A stretch of 64,000 bases of DNA from Bettongia penicillata ogilbyi (taxonomy: Eukaryota; Chordata; Mammalia; Diprotodontia; Potoroidae), in NCBI GenBank assembly GCA_023548195.1, contig JAJHZJ010000311.1, positions 10,909,299 through 10,973,298 of the forward strand, written 5' to 3'. Made by a program: the position numbers and the translations under genes. The notes under the pieces are model-generated. The model made no database searches. It saw only the letters and a program-made list of their open reading frames with translations, and was not told the origin of the DNA. Positions 32,971 to 45,046 of this stretch are shown in pieces; position 1 is the stretch's first letter, and every line of letters starts with the position of its first letter.

Positions 32971-34380
32971 ATTGATATTTCCTGTTTCCAGTGTATCAAA
33001 CTCAAAGCAATCTTGAGCTATTTGTAAACATCTGAAACTGCCCAGTCCACCCCAGGAGTATCTTCTCTGCAAATAAGCCAATAGGAAGAAACACAAGCAG
33101 GACTTTTTATCTTCCAGGGCTCACTCACTGCTCAAATGAGATATGATCGAGATACTGTCAGACCACACCATTGTTTTGGTTCAGAACCCCAAGCACGACT
33201 TCAAATAATGCTGTTAACTTTTCCACTTTTGCTGCTGAAAATCATTGCAATCACTGCTGTCACCATTTTAATTTACTACTACTTATTAGGAGAAAGGAGT
33301 AGTGTCCAAGCAGATGGCTGTCAGCAAACTGAGACTACAGTAAAAGATTAGTGTCCAAATACAATACTTAAAACTTGGTACACTATGTAGTTTCCTGAAT
33401 TTGCATGCCAAAATAAATCTGGCCTGGAAAGCAATTTTGAGGATTTTTTCCCCAAAAAAACTAGGTTATATTCAGCATTTTAGGTTCATGTAGCTATACA
33501 GGATGAGAAAAGTGAATCTGTGAATATAACAACAAACTCAACTCATTATCTCTCTAAACTTTTTGATAAACTTTAAATAACTAGAAATCACAATCCCACC
33601 CTCAGACCCTGAAAATGTTCCTAATTCCATCTTCCAAGAGCCAATTTGTTACTTTTCTTCTGGCAAACTTGATGAAACTGTCGAAACATACTATGATTAA
33701 CCACCAATCTATGCTAGTCAAGGCGACAGCTGCCAAAAGGTTTTTTTGAAAGTAACCCACCTAAAATAGGCATAAGTTTAAAAAGAAAATATTTGAGGAT
33801 CCAAACAGGTACTGAGATTTTCTAGGATCCTCTCCCATCTTGGGTGGAAACAGGATTAATCTGGAGTTTAAGCTACCTGACTACAAAGAGGTCAGAAGAG
33901 GGTCAGAGACTGGCTTTTCTGTAGTGAATTAAAGACATTCATTCATTATCTCCCAAGACCTCATTAAAGCATCTTTAATGTGGTGACCATTTGATGGTAG
34001 AGGTAGACTTTAATCTTGTGACTATCAAACCCACCTGTGTTACATTTCCTGTGGTGGACAGTTAGCAGAAGCTGGTTAATAAGGCATTTTAACTCCTTTA
34101 TCTGAAGCATTTATATAAGAAGCCAGTTGGTTTTTTTTTTCATCAGTCACCTGAATTTGAACTCAAGTGGGTTATGCAGACCCCTAATTTATCAGCTTCT
34201 GTCTTCACATAGCAGACTGCTTGAGACACTTTTAATCATCTGTTTAATTTTGCACCTTTTTTCCCTTCTGATAAATTATATTTCAGGTTATACTTTAGGC
34301 CTGGATTTGCCCTATTTTTCTTCCTCATCTGACCTAGATTCAAATTTACACACTGTGAAATAGCTAATAAATCCCCATTA
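32971..34380. other. Unassigned stretch, no gene supported
   Basis: A 71-codon frame at 33136-33351 (+) contains a hydrophobic run of about 20 residues (around codons 25-48), which would make one membrane segment, but neither family nor splice context is recognisable. The frame at 34127-34363 is similar in quality. Confidence 0.4.
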
Positions 34381-35199
34381 AGGTTGTAAAAGGTGAAGGT
34401 TCAACCAGTGTGTAAGTCGTCAAATTCTAATGTAAAATTGAATGAGCCTTGATATTAGCAGTCTCAAAAAGTCGGGATGTGAGGATCTACAGGTCCTTGT
34501 GATTTTTATGAGAGAGGGGAAAAAATTCTACTTGTTTCTAGGACAATAAATGCTGTCAGCTTTAGAATCACTTGCACATAGTTATGTCTTCCAAATCACA
34601 TGGGTAAAATTTCTTTATCCAGCTTCCATACTCCTGTAACGCCATAGCCTTTACCTAGATGGCAGAGGGCCTGTCAAAAAGAAATCCTGCCAACAGTGAT
34701 TCTTTAAATTTACCTGCACTCACTGTGTGTTTCTTTTGTGTGTGACTGTATTTTAGAACCAGAGGTTTAAACAGAGAGTTTTTGTTTGTTTTTGTGCTGT
34801 TGGAGGCTAGCAAAAGTGGGACGTTGGGTCCCAAAGGGAGTGTTTTTTTCACAAGCAATAGAAAGTATTACAATGATTTACAGAGACACGTTGAAAGTAA
34901 ATTATGTTGTAAACGCCTGTCCCTTGGGCCAGCTAAGAATCACAGGAAAAAAATGCAAAAAGTTTGAAATTCCCAACAGCAAAGGTTGACAGGAAAATAT
35001 GGTGTTGTTTTTCTGAGTAAAAGTAACTTTTATGTTGTGTTTTCCCATGAGAAATTATAAACTTTCAAAGGAATTTTAGTCTCTTGCATGCACATATAAG
35101 AGCAATTTATCTGGTACTGCCCCAGTGAAAACACTGTTAAGACTTTAAAGCTGTTAGAACTCAGGCTGAGTTTCGCTTAGACCGCTACTACTTATGAGT
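34381..35199. other. Unassigned stretch
   Basis: No repeat or gene is recognised. Three overlapping short frames around 34655-34989 lie in different frames, so none is favoured. Confidence 0.4.
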
Positions 35200-35560
35200 T
35201 CTTGTTGCCTCTTCTTGTCAAAACATTTACTCAGACTTCCAAGAGCTGCAAGTTGGCAACATGTTAATAATATTAAAATGCATTTGTGCAGTCCATGTGG
35301 CTGCAATATTTGAGTAAATTCGTCACTTATTTAATGAATAATGAACCCACTGAAGGAGCTACGGAGACACATGAGCATATGTAGTAAATTAAAGGAAAAC
35401 TTGGCAATAGAGAGTTTCTGCAAATATCTCCAAATCAGTTTAGCCTGTCATCTTAGCAGCATTGATGTACCCACTTTTGGTCCTGAGTCTGACAGGACTC
35501 TGGTTTGTACATGAAAAGGGTAACGGTGACAGAATTCCTACAGGTAGTTTCTTAGACAAG
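35200..35560. other. Possible conserved non-coding segment
   Basis: This text has no transposon hallmark and balanced composition, including 'gtccatgtggctgcaatatt', 'acttatttaatgaataatga' and 'agtctgacaggactctggtt'. Function is a guess from texture only. Confidence 0.2.
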
Positions 35561-36728
35561 AGTAGTTAGAGGAGAAAAATGGGTTCCTCTTATATTAATC
35601 ACTCAAGAACCCCTCTTATAAAAAAATATATATACATATAAATATTGTACATCCCAAGGGTAAATAATTTGAAATGATCTTATTATGAGTCCATTTTTTT
35701 AATGGCAAGAGAAGAAAAATAAATAAAAGATACCAAAGACTGCTACTCAGCCTTCCCTGGCTAGCTAAGATACAGGCACTAGATTCTTAAGTGATGTTGT
35801 TTTGCATTGGCTCATTTTCATCCAGACATTCTTGTTTTGACTTTATGGCCCTGCCCCCTCTCTCATAACCTCTCTGTTTCCACAGCCCCAAATATTTTCC
35901 CCCCATCTAATGTTGATAACTTCTTTCTTGTCAAAACAGCAGATAATCCATTTCTCTCCTGGCACGTCTATTTATTCAAAGGCTGTCATTCCTGGAGCTA
36001 TGTGCAGTCACAGTAACTTTCCCCTCCCTACCTGTCATCTTCACATTTGCAGCAACACGAGTATGAATATGCAGGATGTGTCTATGCCTTTATTTTCTTC
36101 TCTTTCCTGCTGTGTGCTCTGTTTCTACAGGTTTCAGATTTTTTGTGTTTTTCGTTTTTCGTTTTTTTTATCTTCTTCTCTTCAGACCTCCCTCATCATT
36201 TTTAAGTTCCTACTTATATTGTAAGGCAGTCTTAAAGAAAACCTGGGGCATAAAAGCAGCCTTATCAAATGAAAATACATCCTATGCATTATGTTAGTAT
36301 CATATACATTATATGTCAGGCAAAACCACCAATGTACTAATTTGTGACATTATATGCAGAGTTAATGAAGAAGATGAAAACGACCGCCAGGAGCGACTTC
36401 ATTTTCTCATGCTCGGCTAGACATATTCTTTGCCACTTTTCTCAGGCATTGTTTCTTTCCCCACCCCTTCATTTTCTCTGTCTTTGATAGACATGGCCTT
36501 ATTTATGGATTAACATGGATGAAAATCATGACACTTCCTGACATAAATGAGAAAATGACATACCTTTGTTCTAATCGATGTATTTACACTGAAAAACAAA
36601 ACTCAACAAACAATAATATTAAAAGCATCAGACTTATTTATTGGATAAGCAGGGGAACTAAATAAAAAATATAAATGTAATGTTCTGTAACCTGGCAAGT
36701 TATTGTCTGCCATTTTAATATCAGAGTA
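35561..36728. other. Unassigned stretch with a small CpG cluster
   Basis: Four CpG dinucleotides occur within about 37 bases at 36381-36417 ('cgaccgccaggagcgac', 'gctcggctag'), which is unusual in this CpG-poor window. Frames of 104 and 73 codons at 35910-36297 are pyrimidine-rich and not recognisable. Confidence 0.4.
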
Positions 36729-36965
36729 GGGGCATCCAGGTGGCTCAGAGGATAGAGCACCAGGCTTGGAATCAGGAAGACCTGAGTTCAAATTTGGCTC
36801 ACATACTTATTAGCTGTGTGACCCTGGGCAAGTCACTTAACCCCCCTTGCCTTAGTTTCCCCATCTGTAAAATGAACTGGAGAAGGAAATGACAAACTTC
36901 TCCAGTGTCTTTGCAGAGAAAACCCTGCGGTCACGAGTCAGACAGGATTGTACAATAGCAACAAG
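36729..36965 (+). mobile_element. MAR1/WSINE-type SINE, well preserved
   Basis: 'ggcatccaggtggctcagag', 'gatagagcaccaggcttgga', 'cctgagttcaaatttggctc', 'tgtgaccctgggcaagtcac', 'ccatctgtaaaatgaactgg' and 'gtcacgagtcagacaggatt'. This is the clearest full-length SINE in the window and the best single piece of evidence for a marsupial source. Confidence 0.9.
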
Positions 36966-37844
36966 GGAAAAATATCTATTCAATAAATGACATTTGGAAG
37001 AGAGTCTGAGAATACAGAGGTTAAAAGGAAGCAATCTCTCCCTAACCCTTTAGATATGAGAAAATTGAGGTCTAAAGAAATAAAATCAGTTTTCTCCCAC
37101 TACAACTTCCTATTGTCAATGAAGGGGCTGGAAAGGAGAACATCACTGATTAGCTAGGAGCACACATGTCCTGACAGAATTATGACTCTCTTGCCCAAGC
37201 CAACTATTTTTACGTGGGTAAAAAGTGAAATGGCCACAAGTATTCTCAACCTACTCTGCCTAAAGAAGAACTATTTCTTCTCACTACTTCTAATGAGTAT
37301 GATGAATGTAAATTTTATTTTATTTTACATAGAATTAGCCTATGAACTTTGTTAGATATCTGAAACAATTAATATGTAATGGTTTATTAGGCCTAGGTCA
37401 ATTAATTTAAAAGTCATTGATTTATTCATTGATTAAAATAATAAATGTTCTAAATATGCATTAAATACCATCATTCTAGGTACTGGTTGAAATTATTTTT
37501 TTTTAAAGACTTAGTCCCTACCAGCCATCAATTTACTGTCTGGTATGGGGTTAAAAATATTTTATATGTATATGTATGTTTATATATATGTATATGTATA
37601 TACATACACATACACATGTTTATGCACACACATATGCATATTGAAAATGACAAATGCATAGTATAACATAATATGCTATGAAACAGAGGAAGTGACATTT
37701 TCTCCAATTCACTTACTATCCCCTGACCATCCTTGCTAGAAGCTTGAGTGAATCTTTATTCTTAAAATCTCTTCTTTCTTCTTTCCCGACTCATTTCCTG
37801 ACCTTCAGAAATCTTTTCTTACTTCTCTTCAAACCCCCCAAATG
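36966..37844. other. Unassigned stretch with TA/TATG simple sequence
   Basis: 37560-37640 is a mixed TATG/TACACA tract. I see nothing else. Confidence 0.4.
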
Positions 37845-37995
37845 TCTTCCTGTCATTCTGACTCTGGTGCTTACTACATGTGTGTCACTTAGCAAGTCAT
37901 TTCTCTGATGTAGGCTGTGGTTTTCTCCTTCGGAAAGTGAGAAGGTTTGAGCTGATGATTGCTAAGGTCCTTTCTGGCTCCAAGTCCTATCATTT
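37845..37995 (+). mobile_element. MIR-type SINE fragment
   Basis: 'gtgtcacttagcaagtcatt', 'tgatgattgctaaggtcctt' and 'tctggctccaagtcctatca' follow a CORE-SINE with the 'aggtccctttcagctctaaa' type of 3' end. Confidence 0.55.
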
Positions 37996-38385
37996 CCTAA
38001 TCCTGAACCCTTTTTTGATTCCTTCTTAGTTCGTTATACCTTATCCTTAAATTAGAAACCTTTCTCAAGCCCCCAAACCTCCACTGAACTCCTTCTTTCA
38101 CTTTTCTCTTCCTAGAACCACAGAGCTTGGATAGTACTTAGTTGTAGATCCTCCTGTCATAGCCAGTAGACTAAACCCCAGAATCTTTAAAGTCTTGTCT
38201 AAGAGGCTGGCAGAGTACCCCATCACCAGGGGCTAATTCCTGTTTATTCCTCAAAAACATGTTGAGAAGTATGCTGGTGAATGTTTAAGAACTGGGTTGG
38301 GGCTAGTGGCAATACTATTGTCTTAGTACAGTTAAGTTTAATTTGCATGAACACTTTCTTTTGCCACCATTTTTACCTACTCTTT
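37996..38385. other. Unassigned stretch
   Basis: Nothing recognised. Confidence 0.35.
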
Positions 38386-38645
38386 AACTAGTGAATGGGA
38401 GTTGCCTCAGACAAACTGAACAGGGAAAGACTTGAGCTTGCAAAGGCCAAGGTCTCCCACTGCATCTGGTGCCATTGCCAGTTATCCTGATCATGTCTTG
38501 CCACTGGACCCTGATATCTTTGGAGGAGATAGCGAGGCTGGTGATTTTCACAGGTCTGCCTCTCTTAAATTTAGTTCACTTTAGGTCAACACATCACCCT
38601 TCTGATGTCATTGGTCCTTCTTGAGAACAATGAACAACAATAACA
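38386..38645 (-). mobile_element. Second-family SINE-like repeat, antisense, full length
   Basis: Antisense: 'gaatgggagttgcctcagac', 'aggccaaggtctcccactgc', 'gtcttgccactggaccctga', 'atcacccttctgatgtcatt' and 'ccttcttgagaacaatgaac'. Its far end ('ttgcctcagacaaactga') differs from the copies at 5667 and 19455, so it belongs to another subfamily. Confidence 0.65.
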
Positions 38646-41356
38646 AGCCTAGGCAATCAACTGTTGATGTGTAGTGGTTTCCTGAAGTGTAAAGGTCTAC
38701 ACTGACCATTTAACAACCAGCTCTCCAGAACCAGTTCAACCTAGCTAAACCATGCTAAAGCACGTGCCTGGTTAGGAGAATAGCTGGGGTGGGGAATCTA
38801 AAGATGAATGTCTTTATAGCCTGCTAACTGCTCCCTAACTCTGGAATGATGGCAGACATTGAGCTGGAGAAGGTCTTATCCTTGATCCTGGTCAGTTTCT
38901 CATGGCAAAAGAGTGAGCCCCTTCCTTCTTCCCATACCACCCCCTAGCAGCCTCTACCACTTTCCAGATCCTCATTCTTAGCCATATCTTCAAGAATCCT
39001 CCCTCACTAACAGTTGATGAAGGCCCAACATGGGAAGCCTCTCCTCCTTTGCTTTGGTAATTTGTTCCCTCCAACCTCCTCAGCCATCTCTAATATTTGT
39101 TGGAACCAGCCCTACCGAACCCTCTTCCGCTGGAGGGGCTCAAGGTCCAGGTTCTACCTGCAGGAAGCCCTTCAACAGTAAATATAAAAATACCTGTCTA
39201 CCATTGAGCCTGAAATTTGCTTCCCAGGCCTTGTCACCATCTCCAGATGAGGTACACTCAAGTCTCCCAATAGCCCCAATGGTATCTCTCAACATTGACT
39301 CCAAGTTCAGAGAAAGAGACTGATCATGCGATTAATGAAATAACCATCCTGGAGTCCAGCTACAATGACAAGTTCATGGCCATATATGTCTGAGTGTCTG
39401 TCTCTTTCTCTCTCTGCACATAAACATGTATATATGTGTATATATATCTGTGTATATGTATATATACACATAGGTATATATGTATGCATGTATATATGTC
39501 TGGAGGTCTTATTTGGCTGGTATCCCCAAGCATAGTGAGGCTTTAGGAGAAAGGACCCTAAAATGACCTCAGGAAAAGCCCCAGCAAACTCTGTCAACTT
39601 GATGCTGACCAGCATCAAGCAGGGATCTCTGAGAACAAAGCAAAAGCCCTTCTTAAAAAAAGAAAGAAAAGAAAAAAAAAAAACAACAGCACATGGCAAT
39701 TATGTATTGTCCTTATTGAGTTGTGGCAGTTAGACTGTCTAATCCCCAAGTTTAGAGAATCAAAGATGTACTTTAACAAGGGAACCATCCTCTAGCCTTC
39801 AGGGGGCTATGTCAGAAAATTCTAGATGATTCTAGATGAAACTGCAGCAAGCCAAGGAGTTCAAGAGCAGCTAGCGTGTACTGGAACAAGCCAAGAGCAG
39901 CCTTCAGCTTTGAGTCCAGAAACTGGAACTCCAGGCATGTCCATGGCTTCCCACTGTCCATTCTCCTAAAGCCAAATCAGTCCTAAGTGAAGGGACCTTC
40001 CCTGCCTCTCTACACCTCTAGAAATCTTCCTAAACCTTTACTTTCCTGATAACTTCTTAGGAGACCAGGTTGAGGATCCATGCCCCTCAGGCACAAAGGA
40101 CATTGTGACAGAGGAGAGACACCAAGAGCCTTCAACCCAAGATAAGGAGTGGTCCTCAATGTCCCTGTACCCTCTGCGATGTCCCTGTACCCTCTGAAAG
40201 TGGTTGTGCTTCTCCAGTATCCCTGGACTAACAGGAGCATTATGAGCAATTTCAGTATGATTATGGATATATTAAAGATCACATAAGATCACATATGGAT
40301 AATAATATAAGATCCCAATGATAATAAGATATGGAGGATTCCTGATTAAGCCTTTTTCCCTTTGCCCCTTTCCTAGGATTTGAAATGTCCTACATTAATT
40401 TCTTCTTAATAACTGATACTTTAAATTTTAAAAATGGATAATCAGTCAAGGAACATTTTTTTTAAAGCTCCAACATTTTTTAGTAGTTAAATAGAAAATT
40501 GTGATCCACATAGGTATGGAACAGAAAGTCTGTAGAATTCTCTGTAGAATACAGAGAACATTTCCCAAGCATTATCTTTATATGTATACATTTATCTAAA
40601 TATACACATAAAAATTCTATCATTTATCTGAATGTCAAACTCTTTCTATTTACTCTAACCTAAGTAAGAATAATGTTTCTACTGTTGTGTATTCATGTTA
40701 AGGTCTGAGTAACACTGAATCAAAATGGAACAACCTATCCACAGAATCTGTATTCTAAAGGACCTGAGAGTTCACAAAGCCTAGCTATCTATTCTTGTAG
40801 GAATCATATGTGGAAAGGGATTGCAATGGCTATTGTTTGGGTAGCCATTCTCTTGAATTCTTCCAGTTATAAAGAATTTACCTGCTTCCATTTAGGGGCA
40901 AGTTTACCTATTAGCAACATCTTCCTTATATGGAAATCAAATTATCATCACAAAAACATCCATTTATTGGTCCCAATTTTGCCTTCCAGGAAAAAAAAGA
41001 ATCATTTCTCCAGGAAAAACATTCCTAATTATTTCAATTGCTTCTTATATGGCATGGTTCCAGTTCCCTTTCATCTTAGTCTCCCCTCCGCATATACTTC
41101 ACTTCAACACTATATTTCCTAAAATTTATTCAGAATTGAATACAATAGCACAGCGCACAGTAGGACTATTACCTCATGTGATATAGATGGTATGCTTTAA
41201 TTTAATATAGCCAAGATTATATTTCATCATGAAATATAATAATCTCTGATAAATAAACATTACAAGTAATCCAAAGGGTAATGGAAAGATGGAGGTTAAG
41301 GAGACTAGAGCATGCCATGATTTATATGCAAGAAATGACATAAAGAGCATTATCAG
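38646..41356. other. Unassigned stretch with simple repeats
   Basis: 39418-39500 is a TATG/TGTA tract. At 40158-40197 the 18-mer 'atgtccctgtaccctctg' occurs twice with 20-base spacing. The GC-richer text at 38.9-40.2 kb could be an unnamed LTR or DNA element. No gene: frames of 97 codons (39030-39323) and 130 codons (39307-39699, -) partly arise from simple sequence. Confidence 0.35.
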
Positions 41357-41790
41357 CCAGTCAATAAATATTTATTAAGTGCCTACTATCAGCTACTGTG
41401 CTAAGATTTGGGCATAAAAGGCAAAAACATCCTCTGGCTTTGAGGAGTTCACAGTCTAATGGAGGAAACAACAGGCAAACCACTATGTACAAACAAGCTA
41501 CACACATAGGACGAACTGGAAATGAAAGAACAATAAAACAAGGAAAGGTAATTAAGGGAGATCAAAAAAGGCTTCCCATAGAAGGCGGGACTTTAGTTGG
41601 GACTTAAAGGAAGACAGAGAAGTCAGAAAGCAGAGATGAGGAGGGAAAACACTCCAGGCATTGAGTCTAGATAATAAAAATTAATGGAATTAGGAGATGT
41701 AATGTTTTGTGTGAAAAAAACAGCAAGGAGGCCAGTGTCACTAGAGCACCTGAGGAATGTAAGGTGCAAGAAAACTGAAAAATAGGGTGT
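41357..41790 (+). mobile_element. Long unnamed marsupial repeat, best 5' copy
   Basis: 'gccagtcaataaatatttat', 'taagtgcctactatcagcta', 'tcacagtctaatggaggaaa', 'gactttagttgggacttaaa', 'aacactccaggcattgagtc' and 'aaggaggccagtgtcactag'. Head, middle and order agree with 19262-19990. The family's later parts are seen at 2.8, 60.3 and 63.2 kb. Confidence 0.65.
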
Positions 41791-42085
41791 TCAGGTTATC
41801 AAAGACATACATGTTCAGATAAGAGCTCATGTAAGGCTTATGCGAAGCATGAAAGAAAAGAGACGGTCTTTCCACAGGAAACCTTAGTACTCTGGAGATA
41901 GTAAAAACACCCAAGAAAGAACTTCAACGACTAAAAAGCGCATCTATGGAGGGCACTGTTTCAGGTGGAATAGCTGGAATCAGAGCAGTTGCAATCTGAA
42001 TCGGTGGAGGCTGTACCAATAACCATGAAAGGGTAAATATGCCAAACCAAAGGTAAGATTGCATTAGCTTCTGCAGCAGCTGTGT

Positions 42086-42087
<2 letters not shown>
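41791..42087. other. Unassigned stretch
   Basis: Probably a continuation of the preceding repeat at low identity up to about 41870 ('ggtgttcaggttatcaaaga'). No gene. Confidence 0.35.

Positions 42088-42128
<41 letters not shown>
42088..42128. repeat. (CA)20 microsatellite
   Basis: About 20 pure CA units, directly after 'tgtgtct'. Confidence 0.96.
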
Positions 42129-42131
<3 letters not shown>

Positions 42132-42387
42132 AGTGACTCATATTAAGCTTGTGGTCAATGAAAATCCTTAATCCTTTTTCATAAGGACTGTTTTCCACCC
42201 TACTTAACCTAATTCTGAATTTATGCAAGGATTTAAAAAAAACAAACAAAGGTCTTTCATAAACCTAAACTCTCATGTGCACACATACACACTTGTTAGA
42301 AGCCTGTAATTTCATCAGGTGAGGAACTCAGACATGGAAATTCTTGCTACTTGATGTATATATATATAAATTGTCTGTATCTTATGG

Positions 42388-42515
42388 TTTTAGGGAACTG
42401 ACTGGGGATACAGAGAACTCACCCAAAGTCACACAGCCATCATGTGTCAATACCAAGGTTTGAATCCAGGTTTTCCTTACTCCAAAGCCACTTTTCTCCA
42501 TTATACTGTCCTTCC
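42388..42515 (-). mobile_element. SINE fragment, antisense
   Basis: 'cacccaaagtcacacagcca', 'aaggtttgaatccaggtttt', 'ccttactccaaagccacttt' and 'ctccattatactgtcc' are the antisense tRNA-like half. Confidence 0.6.
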
Positions 42516-42741
42516 TTTCATTTACTTCTGCAAAATAAAATTTCCTGGGTGTGACCCAGATTTCACATATTCAAAGGAAATGTTGAATCTCAATTCTTGC
42601 CACCTATGATAATACATATTCCTTTATGTATTATATGCATATAATATATATTTTATATATTCCATTTATTTATTATATATATATTTATTTTATATATTTC
42701 AAAACTTGAATGGATCCATGAATCCCCTAGATTCAACTATC

Positions 42742-43712
42742 CTCTCTGTGCAGATAATTCTCATATCTATTTATCCACTTGTAACCTCTCAACATCTTGA
42801 CCTCTCAAACTCAACATGACCACAATTGAAGTCAACATGCTGACCCACAAATCCTCCCATCTTTCTAACTTCTTTCATATTCCCAATAGTACTAATATTT
42901 TCCCAGTTGCCAAGGCTTGAGACGAATGTGTCATTCTCAACTTCTCATTCTTTCTCTCCTTTCATATATAATTTCTTAGGAAGTCTTGTCAATTCTCTAT
43001 TGGCAATAATTATATATATAAGATAGCTAGATCAATCAATAGATAGACAAATGGATAGATACTTAGAGAATTTTAACAACCTTCTAGTTAGTCTTTCTGC
43101 CTACAGTCTCTTCCCATTCCAATCTAGCCTTCATTCAGATATCAAAACGATCTTCCTAAAATTCGCATCCCACCATAACACTCCCCTATTCAAAAAAACT
43201 GTAATGACTTTCTAGTACATCCAGGCTCAAATATCAAATGGTTTATATGACTTTCAAAGTCCTTCATAACTGGACTCCTTCCTACTTTCCCAGTCTTCGA
43301 TCCTACTCTCCTTTATGTGCTCTACCACTTAGTGACATCATCCTTCATAATGATTCTTGAACAAGAATTTCCATTTCCCAACTCCATGCATTTTCACTGA
43401 CTGAGTCCCTTATCTGGAATGTTCTCCCTCCTAATCTCTGGTTCTTGGCTTCTCTGGATTCCTTCAAGTCTCAATCAAAATATCACCCTCTGAAACAATC
43501 ATTTTCTAGTCCCCATTAATTTTAATATCTTCCCTTTGAGATTATCTCCAATTCATCTGATATATATCTTGTTTGTACATAATTGTTTACATGTCTTCTC
43601 TTCCTATTATGTGCTCTGTGAGAGAAGAGATTGGATTTTACTTTCTTTGTATTCCTACCAATTAGCCCAATGTTTGGCACAAAGTAAGTTCTTAATAAAT
43701 GCTTGTTGATCT
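42742..43712 (+). mobile_element. L2 LINE, ORF2 C-terminus and 3'UTR
   Basis: The best L2 copy here. In order: 'cagataattctcatatctat', 'ctctcaaactcaacatgacc', 'caaggcttgagacgaatgtg', 'cctacagtctcttcccattc', 'gatcttcctaaaattcgcat', 'aagtccttcataactggact', 'tccttcaagtctcaatcaaa', 'attatgtgctctgtgagaga' and 'gtaagttcttaataaatgct'. No intact frame remains. A GATA-like simple tract interrupts it at about 43006-43062. Confidence 0.8.
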
Positions 43713-43964
43713 GACTTTCTTCACATCAATATTGGCACTCCTTCAAATGCACTGGGGACTTTTCTCCACCTCCTCAGGTTAATCTTTCATGAGGAGGGTG
43801 TCTTTCTAACTGGCTAGAGAGCTCACTCTGAAATTGCATGTATGTGTACCTAAATGTATAAAGATATACATGCATGTGTGAAACTCTTGTATAGCTAGTG
43901 ACCTATACTCTAGTTTTAACTCATTCTCATTACATGACTATCCCACCTACTTTCTGGTCTAACT

Positions 43965-44130
43965 TTTTTCTGATGTTAACTCCTTAAGACTCATAACAAT
44001 TCTATGAAGTAGACAGTATTTTTATCCTCATTCTACTGGTGATGAAACTGACACTAAGAGGGGTTATGACCTGCCAATTTGTGACACTGAATATCAAAGA
44101 AATTATTTGAATTTAGGTCTTTATGACTCA
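43965..44130 (-). mobile_element. THER/MIR-type SINE, antisense
   Basis: 'gactcataacaattctatga', 'tttatcctcattctactggt', 'aagaggggttatgacctgcc' and 'tttgaatttaggtctttatg' keep the order of the reverse CORE-SINE. Confidence 0.55.
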
Positions 44131-44142
44131 AGATTTTTGGGA

Positions 44143-44177
44143 TCACACACACACACACACATACACACACACATATA

Positions 44178-44217
<40 letters not shown>

Positions 44218-44224
44218 TATATAA
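44143..44224. repeat. (CA)n(TA)n compound microsatellite
   Basis: About 15 CA units followed by interrupted TA units. Confidence 0.95.
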
Positions 44225-44249
44225 TACTTTACAAACCTAAAGTACTATA

Positions 44250-44410
44250 AGTACAGTATGACATAATGGACAGACACCTGGCTTTATGGCAAAGATTATT
44301 TGGGTTCAAGTACCCACTCTGACATATAATAGCTGTTTGACTCTGATAAGTTCTTTAGCTTCCCAGTATTCTAATCAACTCTCAAACATTATAAGTTGTA
44401 GATAAGCTAA
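44250..44410 (+). mobile_element. MIR/THER-type SINE fragment, sense
   Basis: 'cataatggacagacacctgg', 'tttgggttcaagtacccact' and 'taatagctgtttgactctga' keep the tRNA-like head and core. Confidence 0.55.
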
Positions 44411-44419
44411 TCATTTATG

Positions 44420-44652
44420 CAGTGAGGGAGATGGAGGGAGAGGAAGGAGAGGCGAGAGAGAAGGGGAAAGGGAAAAGTAAGGGAAGAAAATGAGAAGTGG
44501 GAGGGAAAGGAAATGACAGAATAGAGAGAGGGAGAGTATCAAAAAAAGTGCAGGGAGAGGGAAAGGAATGTTGGGAGAAGTAGAAGGGGAGTTAGATGCA
44601 GAAAGAGGGAAAGAGGAAGAGAAAGAGAGAGGGAGAGAGGAGGAGAGAGAAA
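44420..44652. repeat. Polypurine tract (about 230 bases)
   Basis: The + strand is almost all A/G, with GGGA, GAGA and GAAA motifs and only scattered T or C. Long homopurine tracts can form triplex DNA; this is a property of the composition, not observed function. It may derive from the G/A-rich 3'UTR of an L1-type element, as the L1 ORF2 remnant begins just after it. Confidence 0.85.
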
Positions 44653-44924
44653 AACTCTGACAACTGTTGATCCTCTAAGAAATCATGTAAATCAGGGAAT
44701 CATATGAACAAGGATGACATTTGGATACAAGCAGAAGTCTAGTAGTTAAAAGATCCTGAGTCAAGTTGGGGGCTTATATGGTACAGTTGATTAGCAACTA
44801 AAAGGCAACCAATTGTAGGTACATAAATTAGAGACTGGCTCTTGGATAGATAGATAATATGATATGGATATAAGAATAGAATTATAGATGCATGTGTTTA
44901 TAGACCTGTATATGCCTATGATTT

Positions 44925-45046
44925 CCAAATAATAAAGTGGGAGAGAGAAAAATATGGACTAATATCACTATTGAATATTGATGCAAAAATATTGACTTAA
45001 ATATAAGCAGAGGATATAGAAATGCATTGTAAAAAAATACTCAATG
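44925..45046 (+). mobile_element. L1 ORF2 scrap left of HAL1 copy A
   Basis: 'aatatcactattgaatattg' and 'atgcaaaaatattgacttaa' match the L1 ORF2 reverse transcriptase region (the sense 'aatattgatgcaaaaat' series). It lies directly left of the HAL1 start at 45047 and on the same strand as the ORF2 text at 46.9-47.8 kb. Confidence 0.6.

Noticed and set aside
33136..33351. 71-codon frame with a membrane-like segment as a small membrane protein gene
   Set aside because: No family recognised, no splice or promoter context, and frames of this length are frequent in the window.
36729..36810. tRNA gene
   Set aside because: The tRNA-like head belongs to a SINE and is followed by the SINE body and tail; no intact cloverleaf is evident.
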